A stretch of DNA of 64,000 nt from Aphrophora alni (taxonomy: Eukaryota; Arthropoda; Insecta; Hemiptera; Aphrophoridae), in contig OY740768.1 of assembly GCA_963513935.1 (NCBI GenBank), positions 63,654,786 through 63,718,785 of the forward strand. Reading direction: 5' to 3'. The position numbers were made by a program, and so were the translations under genes. The notes under the pieces were generated by a model that searched no databases, was not told the origin of the DNA, and saw only the letters and a program-made list of their open reading frames with translations. Shown one piece after another: positions 49,061 to 61,529 of the stretch. The first letter of the stretch is position 1; each line of letters starts with the position of its first letter.

Positions 49061-52000
49061 AACATTTTTTTTTTTATTTCTTTTTTTATTAGAACAACAA
49101 AACTCTAATTTTTAAAAAAACCTCTAGAGCAGTTTTCTCTATAAATTTAATAGAATAATTAGGTTCTTCATGTTATTGTAAATTTTTTAAACCAGAACCC
49201 TTGCATAGTTTCACTAGGAAATAGAGAGAGATAATTTTGGATTTTGTATAAAACCCAAAACCTTTCTTAGGTAGATTTATTTTCTGAAAAAGTTGTGTTG
49301 ATCAAACTAGCAATCATTATGATACTGTTCATCTAGCCACTCCACGACTTTCTTTTCAAGATTCTGATAAAAATAAATTTGCCTAAATGTGTTTCTCCCA
49401 TAACTTTGTGTTTAACTTTCCTCGATGAGATAGGTAATTATCCTCAAATTTTAGCCATTGCATTTCATCGTTAGAAACAAACATAGAGTCAATTAATGAA
49501 CCTCCAAAGTGTTTCACGTTTCGTTGTTCAAACATTACACAGCAACGGTTGGTTAATATTCTCGAGTTGAAGGCTATTTAGGCACTATTTAACAAACTTC
49601 GGTACAACCAAACCATTAGCACTTCAATGGTGGTCGTTTCATTTAAGAACTATTCTTACGATAATGGTCACAATATAATGGTTTTACTGGAAGTAACAGT
49701 TCCAGTCAATTAACACTTTATAAAACATAATTGTAGCTTTGATACTTGGTGTAAATTAACCAAATGCAAGTATCTAGTTACAAATAATCTTCTTAGCTCC
49801 GTATAATATAGATGAATGTTTTTAATCGGGTAAATTAGGTCCAAATTCTAATTACTATATTTTAAACTATATGTGTTCTTAAATTTAACTAAAGTTCCGT
49901 TTTATGGCTTTACATTTCAGTGATGAAAATTGTGGCGGTCATTATTTGCATATATTTCATTTCCCTTCTTAAAGTGAGTTGCTATAATAAACAATTTCAC
50001 ATTTTCTCCTCGTCTATATTTACCTGAATCGCTGGTAAATATAATTATCATAAACAGCTTAGTCTAAATTAGCAATTGAATTTGTTTTATATAAGCAATG
50101 TAAACTTTGAATTTTATAGTTCGAACACTACTAAATCCTAAAATAAAAATATAAATAATAACATTTACCAATATACCAAATGGGTAAAAAAATTATATTT
50201 AAATTGAACTCTTAGTAAAAAATGTCAGTAAATGGCGGGATTTATCGAACCGAGTTATTGAAAGCTATCACTTTTTTTTTCTTCCGATCTGTTTGTAGGT
50301 TCAAACATGTGCTCACGTCACTTTCCTTATTCTGTGGAACGATTACTTGATTTTTCATTTCATATACAAGACGTTAAGTAGTCTCTTGTAAAGTATAATT
50401 AGTGTAAAGTAAAGTCGTCGTCCAATACTAAATAAATTTCTTGAATATATAAATTTTACCAGAACTCATTGTTACATTCTAACATTTCCAACTTCTCTTG
50501 GTAATAGTTCAAAATGTAAAAACTGATCATATACTTTGGAATTTACTAATCCGTAAAAGCAATTGTGAAAAAATATACAGATACATTCTAATATTTATTG
50601 GTCTATGAACTTTTACAGTAACATATATTTCTATACAACCATATGAAATGACTTTATTTACTCATGAATCTAAGCTCTAGAATCTCACCCTGGCTGATAT
50701 AACAACAGGTTCCTTAAGGAAGCATGAATACGAAGTTACTTTTTTTTAAATCATAAAACCCTAAATTGTTAACCAGTTTCAAATGAATTCATTGGACTCT
50801 AAGAAGAATAAATATTTGTCGCAATTCAGTTGAAATCGTTAAAGAACTGTTTGTTAGGGGAGTGGGGGAGAGAGACAGATGCGCGTGTGATCCCCGCCCG
50901 AAATGTGGGAAAATGTCGCCCAACACTAGCAGCAGGGCACTAGGCACAGCTGATTATTTATCTTTCATTGTTATGTTTACGTCATCAAAAAGAGGGAGGA
51001 GAGGGTTTTCATATGCCATTAATCATCCCCAAACAGGTTCTATCTACGCTTCTTGAATTGACCTCGTCTTTATCTTTCATTTTTAATTAAAGAAAAAGAA
51101 TTATAATTACAGAACTGAACCTACTATTATTTATAGTTTGTACAATTTCTTTTTGAAGTGAATTTGTAAAATCACCAAATTACTGAATTTTTTTAAAGAA
51201 AAATTCATTATTGTCCTCACCTTTGAAATATAGATCAAGCAGAAAACCTTCTACATCCAAATAGCTCGTAGAAACTCATTACCAGGTAGGCCTATAAGTA
51301 GTTCGGTGTAAGTACGATAAGAACAAGTACCTACATCTCTTTGTCTCATCTTTTCCGTTGTGTTGCTTTTCTATTGTTGTCTTTGTCTGCACGTAAACTA
51401 ATTTAACTTAGATACTTGCAATTTCATACAAGAGCGTCTTGCCTAACTGTGAATAAAAGATAAATTTAAAGTAAATTAATTATACTTGTTCTTTTGTAAA
51501 ACATGGATGACAAATGATAGAGGTTCAAAAATTACATAGCTGAGTGTACGTTTTAAATATTGGTCACCTTCTATAAAAGTACAATCTTTGTTATTCCATT
51601 CTGTTTTATGCTTAAAAATCTATTGGAACCGTATTAAATTTACTCTAGCTTAGTTATCACTCAACACGAAATCAATCGAGTTAAATTGATATTATTCGTA
51701 CTATCCAATGAAGTAAAAATTTAGAGAATACTTCTTAACTCTGCCTTCATTCCTTATATCGTGACCTAAATCTTAGAAAAGGTGTTTATATACTAGGATC
51801 AGAGTAGATCTCATTCACACTTTACTTGGTAAACAAAGTGTTTCGCACTCCTAGAGCTCGATTTCTATTTTTAATGAGAAAATTGTATGTTCAATGTTTC
51901 CAAGGATGTTACTACATGTTTCAAAACAAACCGCGAAATAGTGTAATATCCTATTATCGTTATCATATGATCAATAAATATAAAATCAGATGACTTTATT

Positions 52001-53015
52001 TACTGTTTTTGAAAAAAATTAATAAATTCATTTAAATTTTAACACTTTTTTACTGTAAAAAGTAATTATTTACTGATAAAAACTGAACTCATCAATATAA
52101 ACTACATTTAAACAATCAGATTCACATTATCTTAACATGTTTTTTTTTTATACGGTTTTCGCTTTTTTGTAATGCCATCGACTTCTATTATTCAATGTGT
52201 CACGATACAAAATTGTACACGCTTTTGAAAAAAATCCTCACATTTATCTGTAGTGTAAAAAATGTTTATTACCAATGATTCTTAACTGTGAAAGTAAACA
52301 AGAAATAAAAAATCACATTATTTATTCAACAATGTTTCTTTACACATAAAACGTAGTGTAAACATAATTTACTAAAGAAAAATGTGTAGTAGAACATTTT
52401 ATTACATATCGATTAAAATGGCTTCTAGAAAATTATATTGTTTTTGTTTGTTGGCCTTGAGCTAACGTAATCTGATGTAGACAGCTCTATTAACTGAAAT
52501 AGGCTAAGTACTAATTTCTTTGCAATGCCTCCTACAAACATAAAATCTTATATTACTTTCAACTCTAAATTACTAACATTTAGTAGTTTTTATTGCCTTT
52601 GTATTTTTTATCTTTTGTGTATAAGCTAAAACTGTTCTTGTTTAAACACATGAAAACCAAAAAATTATCATTTATTTATTTTACGAAAATCCATTATCAT
52701 TCCTTAATTGTATTAATATTGGGTGTTTTTTATTGATATATAAGGCTTAAATTTTATTTCGCGAGAATGACTTTAATACCGTTATTCAGATACAGACCAA
52801 ACTATTTTTCGCGTTGATACTATTTTAACAATTTATACTTGACAAGTTAGTGATATAGGCGCAAATATTGCGCAATGTGAAAATTGTTTCACTTAAACCT
52901 TATGTATAATACAACATACAAGACACTATCATATTTTAGCTTGGTAAAATTCTCGATTCAAAATATATATAAATATTTATTTCACCACATTTATTTTATT
53001 TTAATACAATTTCAT
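49061..53015. other. AT-rich, probably intronic, no exon seen
   Basis: Only the GC-rich island at 50850-51055 stands out. TAGGCCTATAAG (51288) is one of several AGGCCT-containing short motifs in the window, of unknown meaning. Confidence 0.45.
50850..51055. other. GC-rich island, no recognised gene
   Basis: Contains GGGGAGTGGGGGAGAGAGAC, GATCCCCGCCCGAAATGTGG, a TTACGTCA (CREB/AP-1-like) site at about 50979 and GGGAGGAGAGGG. A 64-codon plus frame spans it but has no recognisable domain. It lies 3.8 kb into the intron after the coding exon, so an intronic enhancer is possible. Confidence 0.3.
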
Positions 53016-53420
53016 TGAAATAAATTACCCATTTACAATGAATCACATTATTGTAACTTCTAATGCGATTCTTCTTATTTCTTCCTTTTTTTAAAACTTA
53101 TAAAATAATTTACTAGATTTATTTCTTCTTCAGTGATTGTTTGCAGGATATCGGTAAAAAATTAAGACCCATTTATTTTATAAAATGAACACTAGAATCT
53201 TGTTAATTGAATTTTTGTGAAATAAATTACCCATATACAATGTGGCATGTGACCGAATTAGATTCTTCTTATTGTTTCCCCCTTTCTTCACACGTTTATA
53301 AATCAAACTATTGAAATTTTATTCTACGTCAAGGATTGTTTGAAATAAATTTTAAGAGTACCGAAAACTTTTTATATTCTATTTTTGTATATTTGTAAAT
53401 GCGTTATAAAATAATAAATA
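53016..53420 (+). repeat. Diverged tandem duplication, ~202-bp unit x2
   Basis: TGAAATAAATTACCCATTTA at 53016 recurs as TGAAATAAATTACCCATATA at 53218. Each is followed by a GATTCTTCTTATT-TTTC block and later by a GATTGTTTG block. Identity away from these blocks is low, so this is an old duplication; the end is approximate. Confidence 0.5.
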
Positions 53421-53929
53421 AGTTTTGTTAAATTAATATTTAAAAACTTTACGTTTAGCTTTAAATATACTTATTTTAATATAACTAAGTAAAATGTGCT
53501 CAATTCATTATTATAATATAGCTACTGATTAAATCTCACAATGCTCTTTCAATCATCATATACAAATTTAGCCCAACTTGTATCGCCATCGATTGTTATT
53601 TATTTCGATTATACAAAAACTTTTTCAATAGAAGACAGACATAACCTACGAAATCTATTATTTTAATTGTCCCTAGTGAGCATGCTTCATATTTAAAATA
53701 TATGTCTGCCTGTTGTTAGCACACGTTGTAACACTGCACATTTACTTTAGGCCCTATCTTGTTTACCTGATATTTGTAATTAGGCTATGCCGGGCCTATT
53801 TATGTAGCGTGTGGTGACAACCCCAAATAAAATATGTTGTTATAATTTATTCGTAATGTGAAAAACACTGTAGGTATATAAAATTTCACTTAGTTAATTT
53901 AAGAATTTTTTTTAGTACAAAAACATTTT

Positions 53930-54620
53930 TACACGCCATTTCTTAAAATAAAATGATAACCAACCAAAACTATTCACCAAAAATGTCAATTTAGTAGGTG
54001 TCAGTCTAAAAGTAAAAATAAATCACGGAACTGTCATTGAACAAATATTTATATAATATTTAAATAGAGCATAAACTGCTATAATTGTGTCATAAAAGCA
54101 TTCTGAACGTAATTGGTATTCAATTAAAATCGAGTTCTTAAAGAAGTAGGTCAAAGTTTGCATTGGATTTTTGCTAATTATCCCCTGAACTATAATATTT
54201 GTATATGCTACTTTGCACACGGATTCAGGTCATTAATCTTCAGGTTAGACTAAAATTTTTTAAAAATATGTGTAGCCAATTTTAAAATGTTACGTCTTTT
54301 ATAACAGCTCCATTCTGGTTTTTGTTTTATACTAATAACTCACCGATGAAGTTCTTAGAAGTTACATTAGAGTAAAATTAGATCAAACATATTTAGAACC
54401 AAGATTGTGTTTCTTTTATTATTTTATTAGTGCAGGTAGCCTAAAATTTTAAGATATCGTAGAAATAAAAAAAAACATCTAGCCATAATATGCCACACCA
54501 AATTTGACTAAAATTGATCAATGCCTTTGGGTTGTAGAGCACTGCACATGCGACAGACGCCGGAGAGACAGACAGACATCAGTATAAAAACCACCATCTT
54601 GAAGTCAGGATACCTCAAAA
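53930..54620 (-). repeat. Dispersed repeat family A, inverted copy
   Basis: Read on the minus strand it shows the head (CAAGATGGTGGTTTTTATAC, CTGTCTGTCTCTCCGGCG...TTGATCAATTTTAGTCAAATTTGG), the middle (GGAGCTGTTATAAAAGACG) and the tail (CATTTTTGGTGAATAGTTTTGGTTGG) in the family order. It is the only copy in reverse orientation, which shows that the family inserts in both directions. Confidence 0.55.
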
Positions 54621-56833
54621 CTATTTATCTGCAAAATACATTTTGTTTAATAATTACATTACTTTCTCTAAGTATGTAAATATGAGAGAGTAATATGTAA
54701 TATTTTTTACATATTTTAGAACCTTTGGAGTGGTGAAAAGCCTGATTAATCAATTTTCTAGAAGCATCGACGGATTTTTAGGTGTGCTGCTAATTTCATC
54801 TTTGCCGCTTTGGCAATTCAAAAATTTAATGATAAAGATTTATGTTTTGTTTTTCCTATGTTAATGAAAACAACACTGGTAAATAGTTAGTTTCAGTTTA
54901 AAGAGAAAGTGCACATACCAGATTTAGTATTTGTAACTTAACGTGAACAGAAATAATTGGAAACTATTACTTTTTGTTAGTTAGCATGTAATTAATGGAT
55001 CATAAAAGGAAATTGCTAAAAATGAATATGATTTGTAATGTGTAGACAATACATACCAAATGTACAACTTACGTAAACAATTTTGTCTTCTTAAATTTAC
55101 CATTTTTTCAGATAATATTGTCAGAGACACAAATACATACAAACACACTAACTCCCCGACATTTAAAGTTTTTACAAAAATAACTTTAATTTTTTCTAGA
55201 TTGGCTGAAAATTTTCAAAATAAAGCAAAACCATGATTTTTAGTGTTTACATTTTTTTAAACTAATACCTAGAAAACTATAAATAATAATATTTACAATT
55301 ACATATTAATTCTTACTAGGAATAATTAATCAGTTGAATGCAGTCAAATGCAGTTTTATTTTCTAAAATATTTATAATTTTGTTTTATATCTCTGGATTG
55401 TGATAACAATGTAAACTTGGTTTTCGTAATGATAAATATATTTGTCCAGTAATTGTTTATAACCAGGATTCCATGTAAGAGAATTGAGATATAAAATTGC
55501 ATTTTAATCCCATTTTTAATAACCCATTTTGTAATATATATATATCTCTAGTGGGATTCAGATTAATATTTTACATTAAAAAAATTCCATTAGTACTTAA
55601 ACTTTATATAACGCGGGTTTGTGTAATAATAAAACTTGTAACGAGGGGCAGGACTCGATGTGCTTAGCAAAACAAAAGAGTTTTGTAGTATAATTTCAAT
55701 GGTACAATGGTATTGTTGGAAACCTCAATGATAGTTAATGGCCTCGTCCCTAACCACAGAGAAACAATTATTGCAAATAGCAATTCACTAAACATGGATA
55801 AGCGTGGGTGGCTCCCACAGCAATACTGATCGATAATGACTGGTAAATAAATCAGGATTTGAAAACGCCGCCTGGGGAAAAGATTAAAACCAACGGAATT
55901 TTGTATAAACCACAGTGATTCCATTTCTAGGGGTCATAACAAATGGGATCGGAATTAAATGGGTCATCATCATAAAACTGAACATAAACTGTAGCTCTAG
56001 TCTAGTGATCGAGGGCCTTACTGTACCCAGGTGGTTAGACCAAAACCAGAGTACGTTGTGAAAAACGGCAACACGTTATTCATATTGATATATGCAAACA
56101 CAAATGTACTGTACAAATATACATAAATCAAACGACCAAGCCGACGTACCAACTTGTCGCTAATCTGAATTGCAAATACTTTAATCTCTGTAATAAAATG
56201 CAATTAGCGTTTTGTGCAGAATTGTTGCCTAAATGCAACCAGATGTAGAGCCTATTATTTTTATAATTTCCCCAGTAATTTACAATTTATTTTACAATGA
56301 ATTTAACGATTTGTGAATACACGATTCAATAATCGATGTTGAGTTTGTCACCACAATATACATTTGAAGTCTTCTAAGTATAAAAGAAAATTTTGTTCTT
56401 TTTTATTATGCAGGCCACCACAACCGATGATTACACAACTTGATTACAAATTTTGAAGCTTAGGCTTAGTTTGGTCATATCTCAATTTGTGTTTATTTTA
56501 TAATCTGGTATTTTCATAAATTGGGAATACATATCATAAAACTAACTATCATTTTTTTTTTTTTTTGCTCAAATCTAACCTCTAAAAAACCTGCCAAATG
56601 AAAACTCTTTATCTTTACCTTTTCTAACATTCCAGTTCTGAAAACTATAAACAATCATACATAGTTATATATTATCTTAAAATCGGCCTAATCAATTAAT
56701 TCTGACCATATTTTTAAACAATATTTATTGAAATTTTATGACTGAAACTAATGTCCCAAACCTAATGTAAATAAAAATTTCTGTTCTTTGATAAATTGCA
56801 AAAAAGTAGTAATGTGGCCAATACCTATCATAC

Positions 56834-56858
56834 ATTTATTTATTTATTTATTTATTTC
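56834..56858 (+). repeat. (TTTA)n microsatellite
   Basis: About six TTTA units ending in TTTCCAG. It supplies the pyrimidine tract of the candidate acceptor at 56861, which weakens that acceptor as evidence. Confidence 0.85.
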
Positions 56859-56861
56859 CAG

Positions 56862-57042
56862 AATATTTTTGAATGAAAAGGCTATGTTAATTATGTACAA
56901 AACCTTTTGTAGTTTGAAATTTTTAAATTACTTTCAATATAACGGATCCGAATATTTGGAAAGTTATAAAATAATATTTTGCCCTCAAGAGGAAAAGCGT
57001 CTACCCTTAATTTGTATATTAAAAATACCAAAAAAATTCAAG
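56862..57042 (+). other. Candidate 181-base exon or chance open frame
   Basis: Seen: TTTATTTATTTATTTCCAG is followed by an open frame running to a donor-like AAG|GTAGGT. It encodes about 60 residues including NGSEYLESYKIIF and PQEEKRLPLICI. The first base is codon position 3 and the end is phase 0. The phase does not fit direct joining to the exon ending at 47043, because the phase-0 reading stops after NIFE. The pyrimidine tract is simply a TTTA microsatellite. I do not recognise the peptide; it may be chance in AT-rich DNA or part of another transcript. Confidence 0.15.
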
Positions 57043-57903
57043 GTAGGTTATTTTATTCACATCCTATATAATAAAATCACCGTTTAAGTGTGATTACCAT
57101 ATTTGCGCAGATAATTTGTATATAATTAGACATACAAAACTAAAATAAGTATAATTGTTTTTAAAAGACATATGTAATATAAATTATGAATTGAGAGTTT
57201 CGGCCATTTTAATAAACCAATAAACCACACATAGGCTCAATAACAAATGTTAAAAGTAACAAAGTAAGTGTAAGAATTGTTTTGTAACTCTTGATATACT
57301 TTTTTATTACCATTTCTTAAACTACGTTTTCTAATTCATGCATTAATCTATTGATTTTAGAGTGTTTGTCTATTTTCTACAATTTTTTACATTGATTTTA
57401 CATTCTGCTAAACCTATCTTCTTCCTTAATAATGATATTCGATATGATGATTTTCAAAGTGTACCTTATATTCATATTGCTTCACTGATGATTTTGTTAT
57501 TATTACAATTTACTCAAAGTTAATAATTACAGTAAATCTTTCGTCAATTACGGTGCAAGTGGTTTTGTAGCTATAAGCGTTATTTACTAGTTACAACTAA
57601 CTTCCACTAGTTTTAATATAATTTGATGCGTAGGCTTAGATGGAATTTTAAACGATATTAGGCTCTCTTCCCCATGCTTAAGAACTTTTTTTTTGTTCTA
57701 ATTGTATTGATTTCACTAGCGATTTTTTGTTATCGTATTTTCTTCACGCCGATAATAAAATCATGGCATACGTCTGATTTTATTTTTTATTTTCACAATA
57801 AATTGATTATTCAGTAAATGCCAGATTTGAAATGGCTGAATTCGTAAAGTTATAAATAGAATATGGTACTGCATTTTTTACAATAATATTGGTGTATCCT
57901 TGT

Positions 57904-58078
57904 AGGAGTTTAGAATCAAAATAGGGGGAGGGGACTGCTACGGCGTTCCGATTTATGCATATGCAATTACTCTCAGCCATATGAAGGGTCCAGTCACACC
58001 TTCCATGGCTACAAAAAACTACCCCTAACGAGTTTTCAGCATCCCCTTCTCCGGCTAGTGACACTGGGTTATCGATGT
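57904..58078. promoter_or_regulatory. GC-richer island with POU/homeodomain-like site
   Basis: Holds GGGGGAGGGGACTGCTACGG, ATTTATGCATATGCAATTA (octamer-like and homeodomain-like cores), an E-box CATATG, and CCTTCTCCGGCTAGTGACAC. The 85-codon minus-strand frame (57807-58064) shows no known domain. The density of developmental-factor-like motifs suggests an intronic enhancer; this is inference. Confidence 0.3.
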
Positions 58079-58700
58079 CAAGGCTTTATTTCCTGTTCTT
58101 ATTTAACAAATAATGGGATAACTGCTATCACAGTATATTCCTGCATGTTTTTAGTATAATGCAATTAGAAATGTGTTTATCCCGTTAATGTCTACTTTTA
58201 TAAAAACTCAAAATTGTGTACGAAATAAAATAAGCGTTTTGAAGTAAATACCTAAATTAAACTCAATTCTTAGTGCCTTGCAAGAATGTAAAATTATTAT
58301 TCCTAACAAATTGAATACATAATATTTTGTTTATATATTCAAATGGATCCAAATAAAGTTTCTTTAAATACAAAATTTTGAGCTTTATGGTAAAATTTGA
58401 AAAAACCTTTTAGCTCAAAGCATTTTTTAATTTATCACAATTCAATTTCGCTTACTAAAATGTATCAAAGTTGTCTATCATCAAACAATAAAAATATAAT
58501 TAAAACGTTAAGTTGAATTTACAAAAAATTTCATTTATGTTACCCTATATTGATTTTTTTTCTGTTTTTCGTTTACTAACACGACTGAGACTTGTTTTTG
58601 TTAGTAACATGTTTTTTTACCGAATATCATTCAGCTCAAACAACTCTTTAGATTCAGCGGTTGTCCTGCTATAAACTTCTCTTTCACACACAAATAAATA

Positions 58701-58790
58701 CGCGCGCGAGCACACACACACACATACACACACAATCACACGCACAAACATGCGCCAAACACGCGCGCGCGTACACACATATATATATAC
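58701..58790. repeat. Alternating purine-pyrimidine tract, CG/CA/TA
   Basis: CGCGCGCG, an imperfect CA run, a second CGCGCGCGCG (58762-58772) and a TA run follow each other over 90 bases. The frame crossing it (Thr/His-rich) is a repeat artefact. Two CG blocks in DNA this AT-poor in CpG are notable and could adopt Z-DNA. Confidence 0.85.
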
Positions 58791-60776
58791 CATGTACTAT
58801 ATCTTTTCAGTATAATGTTTTTGTTATGGGGACCGAAAACGAAATTCTCTTTTGTTCCTGGGTAGAGTCTCTTCCCTTCGATCTAGGTCATTACAATGAG
58901 AATCCTCAATTGTAATTGTATTAGAAATATATGAAATTGTAATGTATTGTATTTCTAATAATGGTATTAAGCTATTAGCCTAATTAATTATATGTATCAG
59001 CTTATAAAAACAATATTTTTTACTTTTCAACATACTTTTTCATATCTTAGAATCTCAAAATTAACCAAAGTGTGTGTATTGTATGTATGTTTAAAATTGT
59101 GATAAAAGTATACGTGAAACTATAAAAATAATAATTAGTTGTATAAATAATTATGTTTTCTTTTTTCCCGATTTATAATACTAATTATTACAATTAAGAA
59201 TTAGTGCACCCTCTAAGAATATAATGATAATTTATAATAATAAAACTCAGTACTTTTTCTTAAACCAACTTTAAGACTCTTTATGTTTTCATTTTCATTT
59301 TTTTCTAATACACTACTACTATATTGTTCTTTCTACACTGAATATCCATTAAAAGTCCATTGATGTAATATCAATTCTGTTTCGTCATTTTAGCTCTATA
59401 TAGGCCTACAATAAAAATTCAACAACCTCTTAGCTTCATTAACGCACAGAATGTATCTACTTTGCTCTCCCTCTGTACTCTATCAATCAAAATATTTTAA
59501 AAAAACTTGAGGTCTATTCAAAAATATAGCCCTCGTCTTCACTGCTTCAATAAATTTCAAACGCTAACAAAGTATATGTCATAATATCAGACCTACACAA
59601 AACTCCCAACTTTAGGCAACTTCCCGATTAAATAAGTAAACCTAATCCTGTTGAGTAATAAAAATATATTCTTTTTTTCCGTTATAAGTTGTATTGTATA
59701 AATGCATTTTTACATTAAATGCAAATAGTGAATTATCAGATATCGTAATTTCAGGTCAATGTTTACTTCTGTTAAAAGGAAGATTCAGAAAGAAAAAAAA
59801 AGGTTGAATGGATAAAGTAGATGATGCAGGAATGTGAACATACTTTAGCGCCAAAATCTATTAATGACACAATTATAATTGTACAAAGTATTTGTATAAG
59901 TGTTTAAGAATTATAACTACCTTACCCGTATATAATCATGTAGGAGTGTGTTTGAGTAGTTAGTAAAAAAAAATAATGTTCAACTTCTACAAGAAAACAT
60001 TATATCAGTTGGTCTACTGATGATGTATATTTAAGATATGATTTCAATAGTCCTCATTAGACAAATAGAACTCATACGATTTGTTTATTATATTGCGCTC
60101 GATTATTGCGTGTTTCCTAGTGTTATCTACTCCTCTTCTTCATTTTTTTTTTAACGGGCATAAAGTAAATAATATATTCAAACCAAGTTAAGAACCTAAT
60201 CTTAGTTGCTGGCCTCAAGAAGATGGAAAAAACCGATGTTCAGGGCACTCCACATAAACAAACAACAAAATTTAAAATGTTTATTAAAATTTCAAATAAA
60301 AAAACATATATCAAGTATATTAGCGTCACTAATACTAAGTACATAGTATCCTGAAACCACGTTTAACAATAATAATTCTATCCAGTAAATTGTTTTAATA
60401 ATCTTGTCTACTTTAGATGGGAATTATGATTGCGTATAATTCGAATAATTGAGAGTTCACTCACTATTCCGGATTTCGTAATCCTTACGTATTCTTCTGA
60501 AGTCCTGACAGAAATTACTGAAGTTTTGACTGTTATTTGAGGACAATTAAAAACAATCTCTTTACTTGATGTAAAGAATTTATAATATAATTCGTGAAAT
60601 AGTTGCCAACTGTCCAATGCGGACTTTTGGATGGTTAGTTTAGTGGTTAAACCATTATGATCTATTGCCGTTAGTATCGTATTTCAATGAAGAATTTTAG
60701 CGTTCTTTATTTGTGATTCATATTTTTCCACCATTTCGGCTCCATAAATGTTCTACTAAATGAAACTGATATTCTG
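58791..60776. other. AT-rich, no gene seen
   Basis: The 69-codon minus frame at 60408-60617 (Ser/Ile/Val-rich, with TSEEYVRITKSGIVSELSII) has no recognised domain and no splice context. Nothing else found. Confidence 0.4.
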
Positions 60777-60810
60777 TTTCTTTTAATTTCCTCCATGTTT
60801 CTGATGTCAG

Positions 60811-60839
60811 TTGTTTCTAAATTGTATTGCCAATATGAG
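60811..60839 (+). other. Candidate 29-base micro-exon with strong splice sites
   Basis: Seen: a pyrimidine-rich tract over 60777-60807 ends in CAG at 60810. It is followed 29 bases later by GAG|GTAAGTAT, nearly full U1 complementarity. Read in phase 0 the insert is LFLNCIANM plus two bases, with no stop. If spliced directly to the candidate exon at 61440 it would put that exon out of frame, so the two would be alternatives, or this would be an untranslated exon. The coding content is too short to judge; the splice sites are the only evidence. Confidence 0.22.
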
Positions 60840-61439
60840 GTAAGTATAATTCCCTACAGGTGTAAAATATGAATTTATAAGTATACTTAAAATTTAAAAC
60901 TTTACTTTATCACATTGAAATCCCTGTTTTCAATTATAAGTTCTACAATTAAAATATTTTAAACTGTTACCTCTTTAATTAAATTTTAAATCATAGAATA
61001 TTGAACTTTTACAATATTGAAGCTCCAAAAAAATTCTCCATTGTGTAACAACAATAATGTTACTAATCTGAAGACTGAAAAAGTGATTTAACTTACAACA
61101 ATGACCAATATATTACTTTAATTATTTGTTTAAATTTAATTAATACAATTTACTATAACGAACAAATTCACTAACCTTTTTTATTTTCTATTATTGGACT
61201 GCATTTCTTAATTTAAAAATGCTCCTCAAAATTATTAATTTCATTTTGTTTTTAATAAATGTATATAATTGATTAAAAACTATATAATTGTGTGTTTTAA
61301 AGAGTAGACGAATCGCTTAAAGAGTAGAAGATTATTCAAGAAAATTGAAGATTTATAAACTGTTTGACCCCAAAACTCCTGACATTGACGCATGTTCTCT
61401 CTTTTACCTTCATGAAAAACAAATTTATTTTATCTCCAG

Positions 61440-61472
61440 GGCGTAGAAGGCAAAACCGTTGTAGATAAATGA
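61440..61472 (+). CDS. Candidate terminal coding exon (10 residues and stop)
   Basis: Seen: TTTATTTTATCTCCAG (AG at 61438-61439) is followed by an open phase-0 stretch encoding GVEGKTVVDK and then TGA. The bases are noticeably more GC-rich than the flanks. An AATAAA lies about 50 bases past the stop. The phase matches the exon ending at 47043, so joining the two would give a protein ending TWTVQ-GVEGKTVVDK. Inference: this could be the last exon, or an alternative 3' end, of that gene across a ~14.4 kb intron. A weak donor-like GTAGAT inside it would allow a 21-base micro-exon instead. A stretch this short can arise by chance, and nothing else ties it to the upstream exon. Confidence 0.3.
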   Translation, partial: GVEGKTVVDK

Positions 61473-61519
61473 TTTATCACACCACTATGAAATACATACT
61501 TTATCGTCAGATCTAAATT

Positions 61520-61525
61520 AATAAA
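61520..61525 (+). terminator. Possible polyadenylation signal AATAAA
   Basis: AATAAA lies 48 bases after the stop of the candidate terminal exon. AATAAA is frequent by chance in DNA this AT-rich, so it counts only together with the acceptor and short coding stretch at 61440-61472. Confidence 0.2.
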
Positions 61526-61529
61526 GATA

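Larger units (their letters stand above)
54621..58700. other. AT-rich with a mixed-composition stretch at 55630-56210
   Basis: 55664-55924 (-) is an 86-codon frame with NSVGFNLFPRRRFQILIYL and further hydrophobic residues. It looks partly membrane-like but matches no family I can name. The surrounding ~550 bases are GC-richer, so a transposon relic or conserved element is possible. The candidate exon at 56862 and the island at 57904 are listed separately. Confidence 0.35.

Noticed and set aside
58661..58915. 84-codon frame with Thr/His repeats
   Set aside because: Its core is the translated CA/CG microsatellite and the remainder has no domain.
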